Below are positions 17,256 through 25,390 of a stretch of 64,000 nt of DNA, one piece after another. The notes beneath the pieces are model-generated. The model worked only from the letters and a program-made list of their open reading frames with translations, was not told the origin of the DNA and searched no databases. The DNA lies in NCBI RefSeq assembly GCF_015209505.1, contig NZ_JADEYC010000027.1, positions 1 through 64,000 of the forward strand. Direction: 5' to 3'. A program made the translations under genes and the position numbers. Position 1 is the first letter of the stretch. The number at the start of each line of letters is the position of its first letter. This DNA comes from Saccharopolyspora montiporae. GTDB taxonomy: Bacteria; Actinomycetota; Actinomycetes; Mycobacteriales; Pseudonocardiaceae.

Positions 17256-18911
17256 TCAGCGCGCGGGACCGGCCAGCACGTCCAGTTCGGCGAGGGCGCG
17301 CTGCGGCGGCGGGCCGCCGTGCACGACGTGCTGCAGGTAGGACTCGGCCACCAGCAGCTTGCGCGCACCGCCGGGCCCGCCGGCTTCGTGGTCGGCCTGC
17401 TCGAACAGCAGCGCCGCCTGCACCACCTGGGCGGCGTGCCAGGAGAAGTCGCCGGCGGCGGCCTGGGCCTGCTCATCGGGCGCGGCCAGCAGCGCGGTAC
17501 CTTGCTCGCGCAGCCCCTCGGCCGCGGCAGCGACCGGTTCGGCCGCGGCGGCGACCTCCGGATCGCGCAGGCCACCGAGCCGAGCGAGCAGGTCGTCGGC
17601 CAGCAGTTCCTGTGCGGACTCCTTGCGCACGCAGCGCAGCACGTCCAGCGCGATGACGTTGCTGGAGCCCTCCCAGATCGAACCGAGGTGCGCATCGCGC
17701 ACGAGGCGCGGGTTGATCCAGTCCTCGATGTAGCCGTTGCCGCCGCGGATCTCCATCGCCTCCCCGGTGACCTGGCGGGCCAGCTTGCACAGGTGGTACT
17801 TGCCCAGCGGGGTGAGCACCCGCACCAGCGTGCGGGCGGTCTCGTCCCCGGCATCGGCGCGGTCCAGCGCGGCCGCGGCTTCGAGCACGAAACCCAGCCC
17901 GGCCTCGGCGTGCAGCAGCATCGGCAGCAGGGTGCGCCGCATCAGCGGCTGGTCGAACAGCAGCGAGCCGAACGCCGTGCGCTGCCGGGTGTGCACCAGC
18001 GATTCGTGCACCGCCCGGCGCATCAGCGCCGCGGCGCGCATCGCGTTGGACAGCCGGGAGACGTTGACCATCTCGGCCATCTGCCGGAATCCGCGGGACA
18101 GCTCACCGACCGGCAGCGCCTCGGCACCCTCCAGCGTCACCTCGCCGCTGGCCATCGACCTGCTGCCCATCTTGTCCTTGAGCCGGTCGATCCGGTAGCC
18201 GTTGCGCCGGCCGTCCGGCAGCGCGCGCGGGACCAGGAACATGCCCAGCCCCCGGGTGCCCGCTCCGCCACCGGGAACCCGGGCCAGGGTGAGCACCACC
18301 CCGGCATCGACGTTGGAGGCGAACCACTTGCGACCGGTCAGCCGCCACCGGCCGCCGGACTCCACCGCCTCGGTGGCGGTGCTACCCACATCGCTACCGC
18401 CCTGCTGCTCGGTCATGAACATTGCCCCGGTGCTCAGCTGCTCCCACCGAGTGGCGGTCAGCGCGCCGATGTGCTCGTCGAACAGCTGCGGATCGCCGAA
18501 CCGGCGCAGCACCCGCGCCGCGGAATCGGTCATGGAAACCGGGCAGAACAGACCGAACTCGGACTGCACGAACACGTAGGACAGCGCGTACTTGACCACG
18601 TGCGGGACCCGCCCGGTCCAGCCGTGCACCCCGGAGCGGTGCGACATGGCCGCGAAGCCGAAGCGTTCGAAGGCCAGCCGCGACATCTGCCGGTAGGCGG
18701 GATGGAACTCGACCCGGTCGATGCGTTCGCCGTCCGGGGAGTACTGGCGCAGCTGCGGGGGGTTGGCCTCGGCCGCGGCGGCGAGCTCGTCGAGTTCACC
18801 GGAGGCCACCTCGCCGACGTCGCGCAGCACCGGTTCGGTCAGCGGCATCTCGTCCGCGGCGTAGCGGTTCAGCAGCGGGCGCAGGGCGGGATCGGTATCG
18901 GCGAAGCTCAT
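17256..18911 (-). CDS. AidB-like acyl-CoA dehydrogenase family flavoprotein
   Basis: This 551-residue protein is longer than ordinary acyl-CoA dehydrogenases and has the AidB pattern: an N-terminal extension with the YSPDG..VEFHPAY region, the FAD-site motif MTEQQGGSDVGST, the WFASN segment, RSMASGEVTLEGA, and a C-terminal region with the GGNGYIED loop. AidB in E. coli is an alkylation-inducible FAD protein that binds DNA; AidB-like proteins in actinobacteria may instead be acyl-CoA dehydrogenases. ATG 18911 is chosen because the family N-terminus starts here, although the frame is open far upstream. Which role applies cannot be told from the sequence. Confidence 0.85.
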   Translation of the reverse strand: MSFADTDPALRPLLNRYAADEMPLTEPVLRDVGEVASGELDELAAAAEANPPQLRQYSPDGERIDRVEFHPAYRQMSRLAFERFGFAAMSHRSGVHGWTGRVPHVVKYALSYVFVQSEFGLFCPVSMTDSAARVLRRFGDPQLFDEHIGALTATRWEQLSTGAMFMTEQQGGSDVGSTATEAVESGGRWRLTGRKWFASNVDAGVVLTLARVPGGGAGTRGLGMFLVPRALPDGRRNGYRIDRLKDKMGSRSMASGEVTLEGAEALPVGELSRGFRQMAEMVNVSRLSNAMRAAALMRRAVHESLVHTRQRTAFGSLLFDQPLMRRTLLPMLLHAEAGLGFVLEAAAALDRADAGDETARTLVRVLTPLGKYHLCKLARQVTGEAMEIRGGNGYIEDWINPRLVRDAHLGSIWEGSSNVIALDVLRCVRKESAQELLADDLLARLGGLRDPEVAAAAEPVAAAAEGLREQGTALLAAPDEQAQAAAGDFSWHAAQVVQAALLFEQADHEAGGPGGARKLLVAESYLQHVVHGGPPPQRALAELDVLAGPAR

Positions 18912-19190
18912 ATCTGCGAACGCTTCCACCGGGCCGGTGGTGGTGTCCAATACCGATCCGGCCGCCCACTGTGTCGTCCCGGCGAACCAAACTCCGCCGC
19001 GGGGCGGCCTTTCGACCCGGAGACCGGATGCGGACCCGCTCGGCGACGATTCGTCCGGTTCCAGCAGCGGCGGTCCCGCCGCGCGATCCGGAATCCGGAT
19101 GCGCACCGCGATGGCGTGATCACGTTCGGTAGTATGCGTGGTCCGCGGACCGCCCACCGGGGACGGCCGCCGATACCGACGAGGAGGACC

Positions 19191-19274
19191 ATGTGGGCTC
19201 GGCTCCGGCACCGCTGGTCGCGGCGCCGCCAGGACAAGGCCATGCAGCGCAGACGCGTCCGGGTCCAGCTCTGA
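19191..19274 (+). CDS. Putative 27-residue arginine-rich leader/small protein
   Basis: A strong GAGGAGGA (19181-19188) precedes ATG 19191. The 27 codons encode a peptide beginning MWARLRHRWSRRRQD with 11 Arg, ending in VQL. The stop TGA overlaps the next start as TGATG at 19272-19276. A TAGTAT -10 box lies at 19130-19135. The product could be a functional basic micro-protein or only a translational coupler that opens the downstream start. No known family was recognised. Confidence 0.6.
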   Translation: MWARLRHRWSRRRQDKAMQRRRVRVQL

Positions 19275-19498
19275 TGTCGGCCACCCGTGGCCACGCCGCC
19301 CGGCTGGCCGTGTGGGTGCGCACCGCGCAGTGGGCCCTGGACGAGTTCGCCTTCGCGCTCCCGCGCGGCGAGCCGAGCCCGCGCGAATGCCACCGCGTCG
19401 CCGACGGTCTCGTGCAGCTGGCCGCGGCCATCCGCCGCTACGCCGATGAACCGCGTGCCGGATTGCCGAACGGGGACGGGCCGGACACCGCCAGCTGA
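19274..19498 (+). CDS. Small helical protein of unknown function, coupled to the 27-codon gene
   Basis: This 74-residue product begins MSATRGHAARLAVWVRTAQW and is predicted mostly helical with a hydrophobic centre (DEFAFAL, LVQLAAAIRRYAD). Its start is embedded in the TGATG junction, so translation is probably coupled to the upstream Arg-rich peptide. A longer in-frame start at 19193 would overlap the upstream frame and is rejected. It precedes the SixA gene by 48 bp, which has its own probable promoter. Confidence 0.6.
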   Translation: MSATRGHAARLAVWVRTAQWALDEFAFALPRGEPSPRECHRVADGLVQLAAAIRRYADEPRAGLPNGDGPDTAS

Positions 19499-19534
19499 TC
19501 GGCCCGACCGCCAGCGGCGCGCCGCAGCACGTCC

Positions 19535-19540
19535 TACGGT
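19535..19540 (+). promoter_or_regulatory. -10 box for a leaderless sixA-type transcript
   Basis: TACGGT (TANNNT) ends exactly 6 nt before GTG 19547, placing the expected transcription start on the start codon. Confidence 0.5.
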
Positions 19541-19546
19541 GGAACG

Positions 19547-20056
19547 GTGACCGACGACGAGCGCAACGACCCCGCGATGCGCGGCAAACGCACCCTGGTC
19601 CTGCTGCGGCACGCGAAATCGGCGTGGCCGCAGGACACCGAGGACTTCGACCGCCCGCTCAACGACCGCGGCGAGCGCGATGCCGCCGCCGCGGGCCGCT
19701 GGTTGGGCACACACCGGCCGGGCATCGAGCTGGTGCTGTGCTCATCGGCGTTGCGCGCCCGCCGCACCTGGGAACTCGCCGCCGGCCAGATCCCCGCCGC
19801 GCCGACCGTGCGCTACGAACCACGGCTCTACGCAGCATCCGGGGCGCAGCTGCTCGACGTGGTGCGCGGGGCGCCCTCGACCGTGCTGACCATCCTGCTC
19901 ATCGCGCACAACCCGGGCCTGGAGGAGCTGGTCGGGCAGCTCACCGGCGAGCCCACCGAACTCAAGACCGCGGGAATCGCCGCGCTGACCGCCGATGCGC
20001 ACTGGAGCGGGCTCACCCGCGCCGGGGCCGCCGAGTTCGCCAAACCACGCGGCTGA
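19547..20056 (+). CDS. sixA: SixA-type histidine phosphatase
   Basis: This 169-residue member of the histidine phosphatase superfamily has the catalytic LLRHAKSAW, DRPLNDRGERDA, CSSALRARRTW and the second catalytic His in LLIAHNPGLEEL. SixA removes phosphate from histidine of phosphotransfer proteins, in E. coli from ArcB and the nitrogen PTS. In actinobacteria the target is not established. GTG 19547 is supported by the leaderless-type -10 box; an ATG at 19577 would still leave the catalytic motif intact. The stop codon lies inside a palindrome shared with the convergent acyl-CoA synthetase gene. Confidence 0.88.
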   Translation: MTDDERNDPAMRGKRTLVLLRHAKSAWPQDTEDFDRPLNDRGERDAAAAGRWLGTHRPGIELVLCSSALRARRTWELAAGQIPAAPTVRYEPRLYAASGAQLLDVVRGAPSTVLTILLIAHNPGLEELVGQLTGEPTELKTAGIAALTADAHWSGLTRAGAAEFAKPRG

Positions 20057-20081
20057 TCACCTGCCGCGCCAGGTGATCAGC
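20052..20081. terminator. Bidirectional hairpin containing both stop codons
   Basis: GCTGATCACCTG (20052-20063) and CAGGTGATCAGC (20070-20081) form a perfect 12-bp stem with a 6-nt loop. The left arm carries the SixA TGA (20054-20056) and, on the other strand, the synthetase TGA (20057-20059). Confidence 0.65.
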
Positions 20082-22180
20082 GCATCCAGCGCCTCCACCC
20101 GCGATCCGTCCACCAGCAGCGGGTTGACCTCCAGCGACTCCAGATCCGGGCCCAGCCCGTCGGCCAGGTCTCCGATCTGCAGCACCACGTCGACCAGCGC
20201 GTCGAGATCGGCGGGCCGCTGTCCGCGGGCACCGTGCAGCAGTCCCGCCCCGCGCAGCCTGTCGAACGCCGCGCGCACCTCGGCGCGCCCGGCCGGCAGC
20301 AGGCACAGCTCGGTGTCGGCGAGCACCTCTACCCAGATCCCGCCCAGTCCCACGGCCAGTACCGGTCCCCACACCGGATCGCGCAGCACGCCCACCAGCA
20401 GCTCCACCCCGCCGGTGCGCTGCGGCTGCAGCAGCACGCCCTCCCCGGTGCGCCGCTGCTCGTGCAGCACCGCGGCGACCTCGCGGTACGCGGTGCGCAC
20501 GGCCTCGGCATCCGCCAGGTCCAACCGCACCCCGCCGATATCGCTCTTGTGCCCGAGCCCATCGGCGACCGCCTTGAGCACCACCGGGTAGCCGATCGCC
20601 TCGGCCGCGGACACCGCCGTGTCCTCGTCGGCGGCCCGCCGCGCGGGCACCACCGGGATTCCGTGCTCGGCCAGCAACCCGGCCGCCCGGTACTCGCTCC
20701 AGGTCCCGGACGCACCGGCCGGCACGGCCACCGGCGACCGCGGCGCGGGAACCTTCGGGGGCTCGCGCACGGCCGCCGACCAGCGCACCAGGGCGCCCAA
20801 CGCGCTCATCCCGTGCTCCATACCGCCCGCCACGTGCGGGAAACCGGCCTCGCGGTGCAGTCTCCGGGCGAACTCGCCGACATCGGTGCACACGTTGGAC
20901 ACCACGGCCACCGGAACGGGCGCCCGGCGGATCCGCTCGGCGTTGGCGCGGAACACCTCCAGCGCCACCTCCGGCTGCGGCGGTTCGGCGCGCGGCAGGT
21001 CGGCCAGCAGCAGCACCGCGTCGATGCCCGGATCCTCGGCCACGACCTCCAGCGCACGCCCCAGCAGGCTGCGATCGAGCACCACGTAGCCGGTGACGTC
21101 CAGCGGATTGTTGGCCGCGGCGAAATCCGGCAGCAGCTCGGCCAGCGCGGTCCGGGTCGCCGCGCTGAACTCGGGCAGCTGCAACCCCTCGTCGGCGGCG
21201 CGATCGGCGAGGATCTCCGAAGCACCGCCGGACGGCGTCACCACCCCGATGCGGTCGCCGCGCACGGGCCCGACCTCGGCGAGCATCCCGGCGGTGATGA
21301 TGAGGTCTTCCAGCGAGTGCACCCGGATCACACCGCAGCGGCGCAGCGCCGCATCCGCGACCCGGTCGTCGCCGACGAGCGCACCGGTGTGCGCCTGCGC
21401 CGTGCGCACCGCCTGCTCACTAGTACCGACCTTCAGCGCCACGATCGGCTTGCCCGCGTCCGCGGCACGCCGCGCGGCCCGGACGAACTCCTCCGGGCGC
21501 CGGATCTGCTCCAGGAACAGGGCGATGACCCGGGTGTCCGGATCGTCGATGAGGTGCTCCAGCACATCGGTGACCGTGACGTCGGTTTCGTTGCCCATCA
21601 CCGCCAGCAGCCCGAATCCCAGGTCGCGGGCCTGGCAGAAGTTCAGCACCGCACTGGCCAGCGCGCCGCTGTGCAGCACGATCCCGACCGAACCCGCGCG
21701 CAGCGGGTGCGGCACCGGCAGGCCGTACGGGATCGCCCGGGTCGCGGCGTTGATGTACCCGTTGCCGTTGGGCCCCAGCACGGTCAGCCCGTGCGCAGCG
21801 GCGAACTCGGCGATCTCGCGCTCCCGTCGCGCACCCTCCTCCCCCGCCTCGCCGAATCCCGCGGTGAGCACCACGAAACTCCGCACCCCGCAGGCGGATC
21901 CGTCGCGCAGCACGTCGAGCACCGCCGCGGTCGGCACCATCACGTAGGCCAGGTCGACCGGTTCCGGGATCGCGGACAGGCTCGGGTGGGCCGGCTGCCC
22001 GTGCACCGTGCTCGCGTGCGGGTTGACCAGGTGGACCGGTCCGGGGAACCCGTGCTCGCGCAGGTTCTGGAACGCCGTCGCCGACCAGCCGGACTTGTCG
22101 GTGGCCCCGACCAGCGCAATCGAGCGCGGGTTGAACAGCGCCCCCACCCGTTGCGCGCGATCGGTGGTGACGGCGGTCAT
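20057..22180 (-). CDS. ADP-forming acyl-CoA synthetase (acetate-CoA ligase family), locus A
   Basis: This 707-residue fused protein has an N-terminal CoA-binding Rossmann domain (FNPRSIALVGATDKSG), succinyl-CoA-synthetase-like domains with the phosphorylated His loop AHTGALVG (H264), and a C-terminal ATP-grasp domain (GIPVVPARRA, GHKSDIGGVRLDL, LEVNPLLV). It activates an unknown carboxylic acid to its CoA ester with ADP and phosphate as products. ATG 22180 overlaps the DUF35 gene stop as ATGA. It is the last gene of the thiolase-DUF35-synthetase operon and has a paralogue of equal length at 38341-40467. Confidence 0.88.
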   Translation of the reverse strand: MTAVTTDRAQRVGALFNPRSIALVGATDKSGWSATAFQNLREHGFPGPVHLVNPHASTVHGQPAHPSLSAIPEPVDLAYVMVPTAAVLDVLRDGSACGVRSFVVLTAGFGEAGEEGARREREIAEFAAAHGLTVLGPNGNGYINAATRAIPYGLPVPHPLRAGSVGIVLHSGALASAVLNFCQARDLGFGLLAVMGNETDVTVTDVLEHLIDDPDTRVIALFLEQIRRPEEFVRAARRAADAGKPIVALKVGTSEQAVRTAQAHTGALVGDDRVADAALRRCGVIRVHSLEDLIITAGMLAEVGPVRGDRIGVVTPSGGASEILADRAADEGLQLPEFSAATRTALAELLPDFAAANNPLDVTGYVVLDRSLLGRALEVVAEDPGIDAVLLLADLPRAEPPQPEVALEVFRANAERIRRAPVPVAVVSNVCTDVGEFARRLHREAGFPHVAGGMEHGMSALGALVRWSAAVREPPKVPAPRSPVAVPAGASGTWSEYRAAGLLAEHGIPVVPARRAADEDTAVSAAEAIGYPVVLKAVADGLGHKSDIGGVRLDLADAEAVRTAYREVAAVLHEQRRTGEGVLLQPQRTGGVELLVGVLRDPVWGPVLAVGLGGIWVEVLADTELCLLPAGRAEVRAAFDRLRGAGLLHGARGQRPADLDALVDVVLQIGDLADGLGPDLESLEVNPLLVDGSRVEALDALITWRGR

Positions 22181-22569
22181 CGGGTCACCCGGAAGCACGG
22201 CAGCGCCGGGGCGTCGGCACCGCCGAGGCGGGTGACCCGCAGCTCGACCCGGTCGCCGATGTCCACCTGCGCCGACTCCACGATCCGGGTCATCATCCGC
22301 ACCCCCTCGTCGACGTCGACCAGCGCCACGGTGAACGGGGCCTGCCCGGCGAACGCGCCGAACGCGCGGTGCGCGACGGTCCAGCTGTGCACGGTGCCGG
22401 TACCGCGCGCGGTGAACCAGTCCAGCCGCTGCCCGAAGCAGCCCGGGCACACCGACCGCGGGTAGAACACCGCACGCCCGCAGTCCGCGCACCGCTGCAA
22501 CCGCAGTTCACCTCGTTCGACGCCGTCCCAGAACGGGCGCGTCTCGGCATCCGCCTCGATCCCGACCAT
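22177..22569 (-). CDS. DUF35 OB-fold/zinc-ribbon protein, locus A
   Basis: This 130-residue protein has an N-terminal rubredoxin-like zinc ribbon, RCADCGR and CPGCFG (two CxxC pairs), and a C-terminal OB fold with the family ending VALVDVDEGVRMMTRIV. DUF35 proteins bind acyl-CoA and form complexes with thiolase-fold partners; ChsH2 with Ltp2 is an example from steroid side-chain degradation. It starts one base after the thiolase-fold gene stop and overlaps the synthetase gene by 4 bp, consistent with a stoichiometric complex. Confidence 0.88.
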   Translation of the reverse strand: MVGIEADAETRPFWDGVERGELRLQRCADCGRAVFYPRSVCPGCFGQRLDWFTARGTGTVHSWTVAHRAFGAFAGQAPFTVALVDVDEGVRMMTRIVESAQVDIGDRVELRVTRLGGADAPALPCFRVTR

Positions 22570-22570
22570 G

Positions 22571-23719
22571 TCAGCCCCTTCCCAGCACGATGGTGGACGT
22601 GGACGACAGCACCCCGCCGGTTCCGTGGGCGAGGGCGAGTTCCGCTCCGGGCACCTGCCGCTGCGTGCCGGCGAAATCGCCGCGCAGCTGCCGGGTCGCC
22701 TCGATGAGCAGGTAGATGCCGTACATACCGGGATGGGTGTGCGCGAGCCCGCCGCCGTTGGTGTTCATCGGCAGCGACCCACCCGGGGCGGTGCGGCCGG
22801 AGGCGACCAGGGCACCGGCCTGCCCGGGGGCGCAGAACCCGAGGGATTCCAGGCTCAGCAGCACGGTGATGGTGAACGAGTCGTAGATCTCCAGCACATC
22901 GATGTCGTCGCGCTCGACCCCGGCCATCCGCAGCGCCGCCGGTCCGGTGCTCGCGGCCGCGGTGGTGGTCAGGTCGGGCATGTTCGCGATCGTGCTGTGC
23001 GTGGTGGCCTCGGCGTGCCCGAGCACGTGCACCGGGCGGGTGGCCACATCGGCCCAGCGGTCCTCGGCGGCCACCACGACCGCACCACCGCCGTCGGTGA
23101 CCAGGCAGCAATCCAGCGCGTGCAGCGGTTCGCACACCAGCGGCGAGGCGAGCACGTCGTCGACGGTGAGCGGTTCTCGGCGCTGGGCCAGCGGATTCAA
23201 CGCCGACCATGCGCGGGCGGCCACCGCCACCTCGGCCAGCTGCGCGGAGGTGGCGGCGTATTCGTGCAGGTAGCGGGTCGCGGCCAACGCGTAAGCACCG
23301 ACCGGGGTGGGCAGGCCGAACGGCGCCTCGAACTGCTCGGTGAGCCGGGCTGCGCGCGGCTGGTTGCGCGAGCGGTCGGTGCGCTGGGTGCTGCCGTAGG
23401 CGAGCACGGCCACGTCGATCTGCCCGGCCTGCACGGCCGCCGCCGCGTGACCGAGGTGCGCTTCGAACGACGAGCCGCCGATGTTGGTGCCGTCCAGCAT
23501 CGTCGGGCGCATGCCCAGGTATTCGGCCAGCGTCAGCGCCGGGGACCAGGACCAGCCGCCCGCGGTGAACAGGGCGTCCACGTCCTCGCGGCCGAGCCCG
23601 GCCTCGCCCAGCGCGGCGGACACGGCCATCGCCTGCTGGGACAGCGCGGTCAGATGCGGTGTCTTGCCCTGCTCGGATTCGGCCACCCCGACGATGGCGG
23701 CACGACGTCGTGCGCTCAC
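22571..23719 (-). CDS. Thiolase-fold protein (SCP-x/Ltp2-like lyase), locus A
   Basis: This 382-residue thiolase-superfamily protein starts AAIVGVAESEQGK. It has the [14 protein letters not shown] segment and the C-terminal NTNGGGLAHTHPGMYG with the conserved His, plus GTGGVLSS. Where thiolases have the acyl-carrying Cys, this protein reads TNIGGSSFEAH, so it probably does not form the acyl-enzyme. Together with the adjacent DUF35 protein this suggests an Ltp2-type retro-aldolase cleaving a 3-hydroxyacyl-CoA. GTG 23719 follows GGAGGGAG. It is the first gene of the operon divergent from a TetR gene. Confidence 0.85.
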   Translation of the reverse strand: MSARRRAAIVGVAESEQGKTPHLTALSQQAMAVSAALGEAGLGREDVDALFTAGGWSWSPALTLAEYLGMRPTMLDGTNIGGSSFEAHLGHAAAAVQAGQIDVAVLAYGSTQRTDRSRNQPRAARLTEQFEAPFGLPTPVGAYALAATRYLHEYAATSAQLAEVAVAARAWSALNPLAQRREPLTVDDVLASPLVCEPLHALDCCLVTDGGGAVVVAAEDRWADVATRPVHVLGHAEATTHSTIANMPDLTTTAAASTGPAALRMAGVERDDIDVLEIYDSFTITVLLSLESLGFCAPGQAGALVASGRTAPGGSLPMNTNGGGLAHTHPGMYGIYLLIEATRQLRGDFAGTQRQVPGAELALAHGTGGVLSSTSTIVLGRG

Positions 23720-23819
23720 TGCCGACTCCCTCCGGCCGCGGTGCGGCCCGATACAGGTGTGGGAGTGCTGCGGATCGTGGTGACGGACGGGACTTCCTCC
23801 GAATCGCACTCTAGGCACA

Positions 23820-23923
23820 CCGGCCGCGTCCGCCTATCGGCCGGACGAGTAACGCCGGAACCGGCCGCGGATGCGCACATCTCGGCGACAGTGCACCGCC
23901 GGGCGGCCGGATGGTTCTAGAAT
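23820..23923. promoter_or_regulatory. Divergent control region with palindromes (thiolase operon/TetR)
   Basis: CCGGCC (23820-23825)/GGCCGG (23839-23844) and CGTCCG (23827-23832)/CGGACG (23842-23847) are interlaced inverted repeats. TTCTAGAA (23915-23922) is a palindrome overlapping a TAGAAT -10 box at 23918-23923. These are candidate operators for the TetR protein encoded next to them. Confidence 0.4.
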
Positions 23924-23957
23924 GCCGTTGCACGACGACGGATCCGGGCGGTGGCGC

Positions 23958-24584
23958 ATGGGCAGCGGCAGGACGGGCGGCCACGCCTGGCAGTGGGGCC
24001 GGACCGCGCACACCCGCGGTGTGCTGCTGCAGGCCGCCCGCGAGGTGTTCGGCGAGCACGGCTACTCCGAGTCCGGGGTCGCCGAGGTCGTCGGGCGCGC
24101 GGGATCCAGCGTGGGCAGCCTCTACCACCACTTCGGCGGCAAGGCGGGCCTGTTCCTCGCGCTGTGGGAGGACTACCAGGCCGCGCAGGAGCAGAGCGCG
24201 ATCGCGGCGGTGGCCTCCGCGCGTGGCGACGGTGAGCAGGACGGGTTGGCCCTGTTCAACCTCGGCGCCCGCGCGTTCCTGGAAGGCTCGTGGCAGCACC
24301 GCGATCTGGTGCGGCTGTTCATGGACGGCGACGCACCACCCGGGTTCGAGCTGGTCCGGCGCACCCGGGGCCGGGAATGGGTGCGGCAGAACGCGGTCCT
24401 GCTCGGTGCAGGCAGCGACCCGGTGGATCGGGTGACCGTGGCGGTGCTGACCACCGCCATCGGCGAAGCGAGCAGGGAAGTGGCGACCTGCTCGACGAAA
24501 CGAGAGGCCAACGAGGTCCTGGAGGCCGCGCTGCGGCTGATCCGCCGCCTGGACCCGTTGGACGTGGCAGACGAGGAGACGTAG
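23958..24584 (+). CDS. TetR-family transcriptional regulator
   Basis: This 208-residue regulator has a TetR helix-turn-helix near the N-terminus: TRGVLLQAAREVFGEHGY, then SGVAEVVGRAGSSVGSLYHHF. A ligand domain of about 150 residues follows. ATG 23958 is preferred because the earlier ATG at 23922 overlaps a probable -10 box; the longer form would be 220 residues. It is divergent from the thiolase-DUF35-synthetase operon and shares one base with the following thioesterase gene, so it probably represses this acyl-CoA locus and is relieved by an acyl-CoA ligand. This is inference from arrangement. Confidence 0.85.
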   Translation: MGSGRTGGHAWQWGRTAHTRGVLLQAAREVFGEHGYSESGVAEVVGRAGSSVGSLYHHFGGKAGLFLALWEDYQAAQEQSAIAAVASARGDGEQDGLALFNLGARAFLEGSWQHRDLVRLFMDGDAPPGFELVRRTRGREWVRQNAVLLGAGSDPVDRVTVAVLTTAIGEASREVATCSTKREANEVLEAALRLIRRLDPLDVADEET

Positions 24585-25390
24585 TGGCCGACGCGACCGG
24601 TGCCCAGCCGTTCTTCACCCGCTCCGGCGAGCAGCTGCTGCCCGCCGGGCACGCCGACAGCCCGTGGGCGCCGAACATGATGCACGGCAGGCTGTTCGGC
24701 GGCCTGCTGGCCCGGGAACTGGAGACCGAGCACGGCGACGAGCAGTTCCACTTCGCCCGGCTCACCGTCGACCTGTTCCGCAGCGCCCGGCTGGATCCGG
24801 TGCGCACCACCAGCACCCGGGTGCGCGACGGGCGGCGCATCCGCGTCGCCGACGCCGAGGTGCGTGCCGGGGACTCGGTCGTGGCCCGGGCCAGCGCGGT
24901 CCTGCTGCGCCGGGGTGCGCATCCGGCGGGCACCGTCGTCGAAACGCAGCCGTGGGACGCACCGCGGCCCGAGGACCTGCCCGGTCCGCGGGAACGCACC
25001 CAGGGCTGGATCCCGCCGTTCGACACCTGGATGCTGGACGCGCACAACGAGCCCTGCGCCGACCTGGGCGCCGGCACCGCGCGGCGCGCCTGGCTGCGCG
25101 ACCGGCACCCGCTGCTGGCCGGCGAGCCGGTCTCGCCGTTCGTGCGGGCCGCGCTGGCCGCGGATTTCGCCAGCCCGCTGGCCAACTACGGTGCCGACGG
25201 GCTGGAGTACATCAACGCCGACTACACGCTGACGCTGAGCAGGCTGCCGATCAGCGAGGAGATCGGGCTGGAGTCCACCGGGCACGTCAGCGACGACGGC
25301 GTAGCCGCAGCCGAGTGCACCATGCACGACACGGCGGGCCCGATCGGCTTCTGCACGGTCACCGCGGTCTCGAACGCGTCGTCACACTAG
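24584..25390 (+). CDS. Acyl-CoA thioesterase-like protein (double hotdog)
   Basis: The 268-residue product has two hotdog-like halves: an N-terminal MHGRLFGGLLARELE with RLTVDLFRSARLDPV, and a C-terminal half with DFASPLANYGADGLEYINADYTLTLSRLP. This is the layout of TesB-like thioesterase proteins in actinobacteria. It would hydrolyse an acyl-CoA to the free acid and CoA, possibly relieving CoA trapping in the neighbouring pathway. GTG 24584 shares its G with the TetR stop TAG, so translation is coupled. Its last 9 bp overlap the convergent PHP gene. Confidence 0.78.
   Translation: MADATGAQPFFTRSGEQLLPAGHADSPWAPNMMHGRLFGGLLARELETEHGDEQFHFARLTVDLFRSARLDPVRTTSTRVRDGRRIRVADAEVRAGDSVVARASAVLLRRGAHPAGTVVETQPWDAPRPEDLPGPRERTQGWIPPFDTWMLDAHNEPCADLGAGTARRAWLRDRHPLLAGEPVSPFVRAALAADFASPLANYGADGLEYINADYTLTLSRLPISEEIGLESTGHVSDDGVAAAECTMHDTAGPIGFCTVTAVSNASSH

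Noticed and set aside
16218..19274. 1018-codon plus-strand frame
   Set aside because: Antisense to the SDR and AidB-like genes and runs through the tandem repeat; no family features.
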